Source: Candidatus Cloacimonadota bacterium
Lineage (GTDB): Bacteria > Cloacimonadota > Cloacimonadia > Cloacimonadales > WRIO01
Length of the DNA stretch: 5,644 nt
Direction: 5' to 3'
Assembly: GCA_009782695.1 (NCBI GenBank)
Contig: WRIO01000090.1
Location: 1-5,644 of the forward strand
The notes beneath the pieces were generated by a model. The model was not told where the DNA came from, did no database searches, and was given only the letters and a program-made list of their open reading frames with translations. The position numbers and the translations under genes are program-made. This document shows, one piece after another, positions 5,394-5,644 of the stretch. Positions within the stretch are counted from its first letter, which is position 1, and each line of letters opens with the position of its first letter.

Positions 5394-5644
5394 TTGTTAA
5401 CTGACAAAATAAACACCATAAAAAATGAGGTTGCTCAGTGTGCCAAATCTTGTGGCAGAAGCTCCCAAGAGATAAAGATCTTAGCAGTAACCAAAACTCA
5501 TTGTGCAGATGTGATAATAAACTCTTTGAAAAATGGTATAGAATATATAGCAGAGAGTAAGGTGCAAGAAGCAGAACAGAAGTTACCTTTGTTACAGGGG
5601 CTTTATAAAGAATTCCACTTTATAGGTCATTTGCAGACAAACAA
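5394..5644 (+). CDS. yggS: YggS/PLPBP-family PLP homeostasis protein, N-terminal part
   Basis: These are the first 83 codons (plus two bases) of a gene running off the right edge. The family (YggS, YlmE, human PLPBP) binds pyridoxal phosphate without known catalysis and helps balance cellular vitamin B6 and amino-acid pools. It has the fold-type III barrel of alanine racemase. Diagnostic segments are ILAVTKTH (29-36), with Lys34 as the expected PLP-binding lysine, AESKVQEAEQK in place of the usual GEN-x-VQE block, and FHFIGHLQTN at the end. The start is a TTG with GAGGA (5383-5387) six bases upstream. An in-frame stop at 5382-5384 rules out anything longer, and no in-frame ATG or GTG occurs before the conserved region, so the TTG call is strong. 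Its 3' neighbour is unknown. Confidence 0.93.
   Translation, partial: MLTDKINTIKNEVAQCAKSCGRSSQEIKILAVTKTHCADVIINSLKNGIEYIAESKVQEAEQKLPLLQGLYKEFHFIGHLQTN

Noticed and set aside
1..5644. CRISPR array, tRNA, rRNA, transposon ends, toxin-antitoxin or defence module
   Set aside because: I searched by eye on both strands and found no spaced direct repeats, cloverleaf, transposase or suitable small gene pair.

Overview
The window is AT-rich bacterial DNA with three complete protein genes and two genes cut by the window edges. The gene set is an [FeFe]-hydrogenase, a hexameric-type glutamate dehydrogenase, a secreted M6-peptidase-like protein and an AT-rich glycosyltransferase. It fits a strictly anaerobic, amino-acid-fermenting bacterium. 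The M6-like N-terminus recalls FCB-group lineages such as Cloacimonadota or Bacteroidota, but no marker gene here settles the taxonomy, so that placement is a guess.

Layout. Positions 1-204 (minus strand) hold the first 68 codons of an exported protein that runs off the left edge. A gap of about 430 bases follows, with a good promoter candidate for that gene and inverted repeats upstream of the next one. Positions 634-1500 (plus) encode a family 2 glycosyltransferase, visibly more AT-rich than its neighbours. Positions 1703-3490 (plus) encode a complete HndD/HydA-type [FeFe]-hydrogenase with all accessory Fe-S domains. It converges on gdhA (3592-5070, minus), and two strong intrinsic terminators lie between them. 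A 323-base divergent gap then separates gdhA from a TTG-started yggS (PLP homeostasis protein), which runs off the right edge at 5644.

How the genes may work together. Glutamate dehydrogenase can oxidatively deaminate glutamate to 2-oxoglutarate and ammonium, giving reduced nicotinamide cofactor. A hydrogenase of this architecture can dispose of electrons as H2, usually with NAD(P)H- or ferredoxin-linked partner subunits, none of which is encoded here. The link is metabolic inference only: the two genes are convergent, not co-transcribed. The other genes show no functional tie.

No CRISPR array, tRNA, rRNA, insertion sequence or prophage signature was seen, and no convincing undescribed system. 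The points most worth a second look are the N-terminal tail of the glutamate dehydrogenase, in which Lys-Lys recurs every five residues seven times, and the hydrogenase L1 motif, which reads TSCSPGW with Ser where Clostridium pasteurianum CpI has a cluster-ligating Cys.
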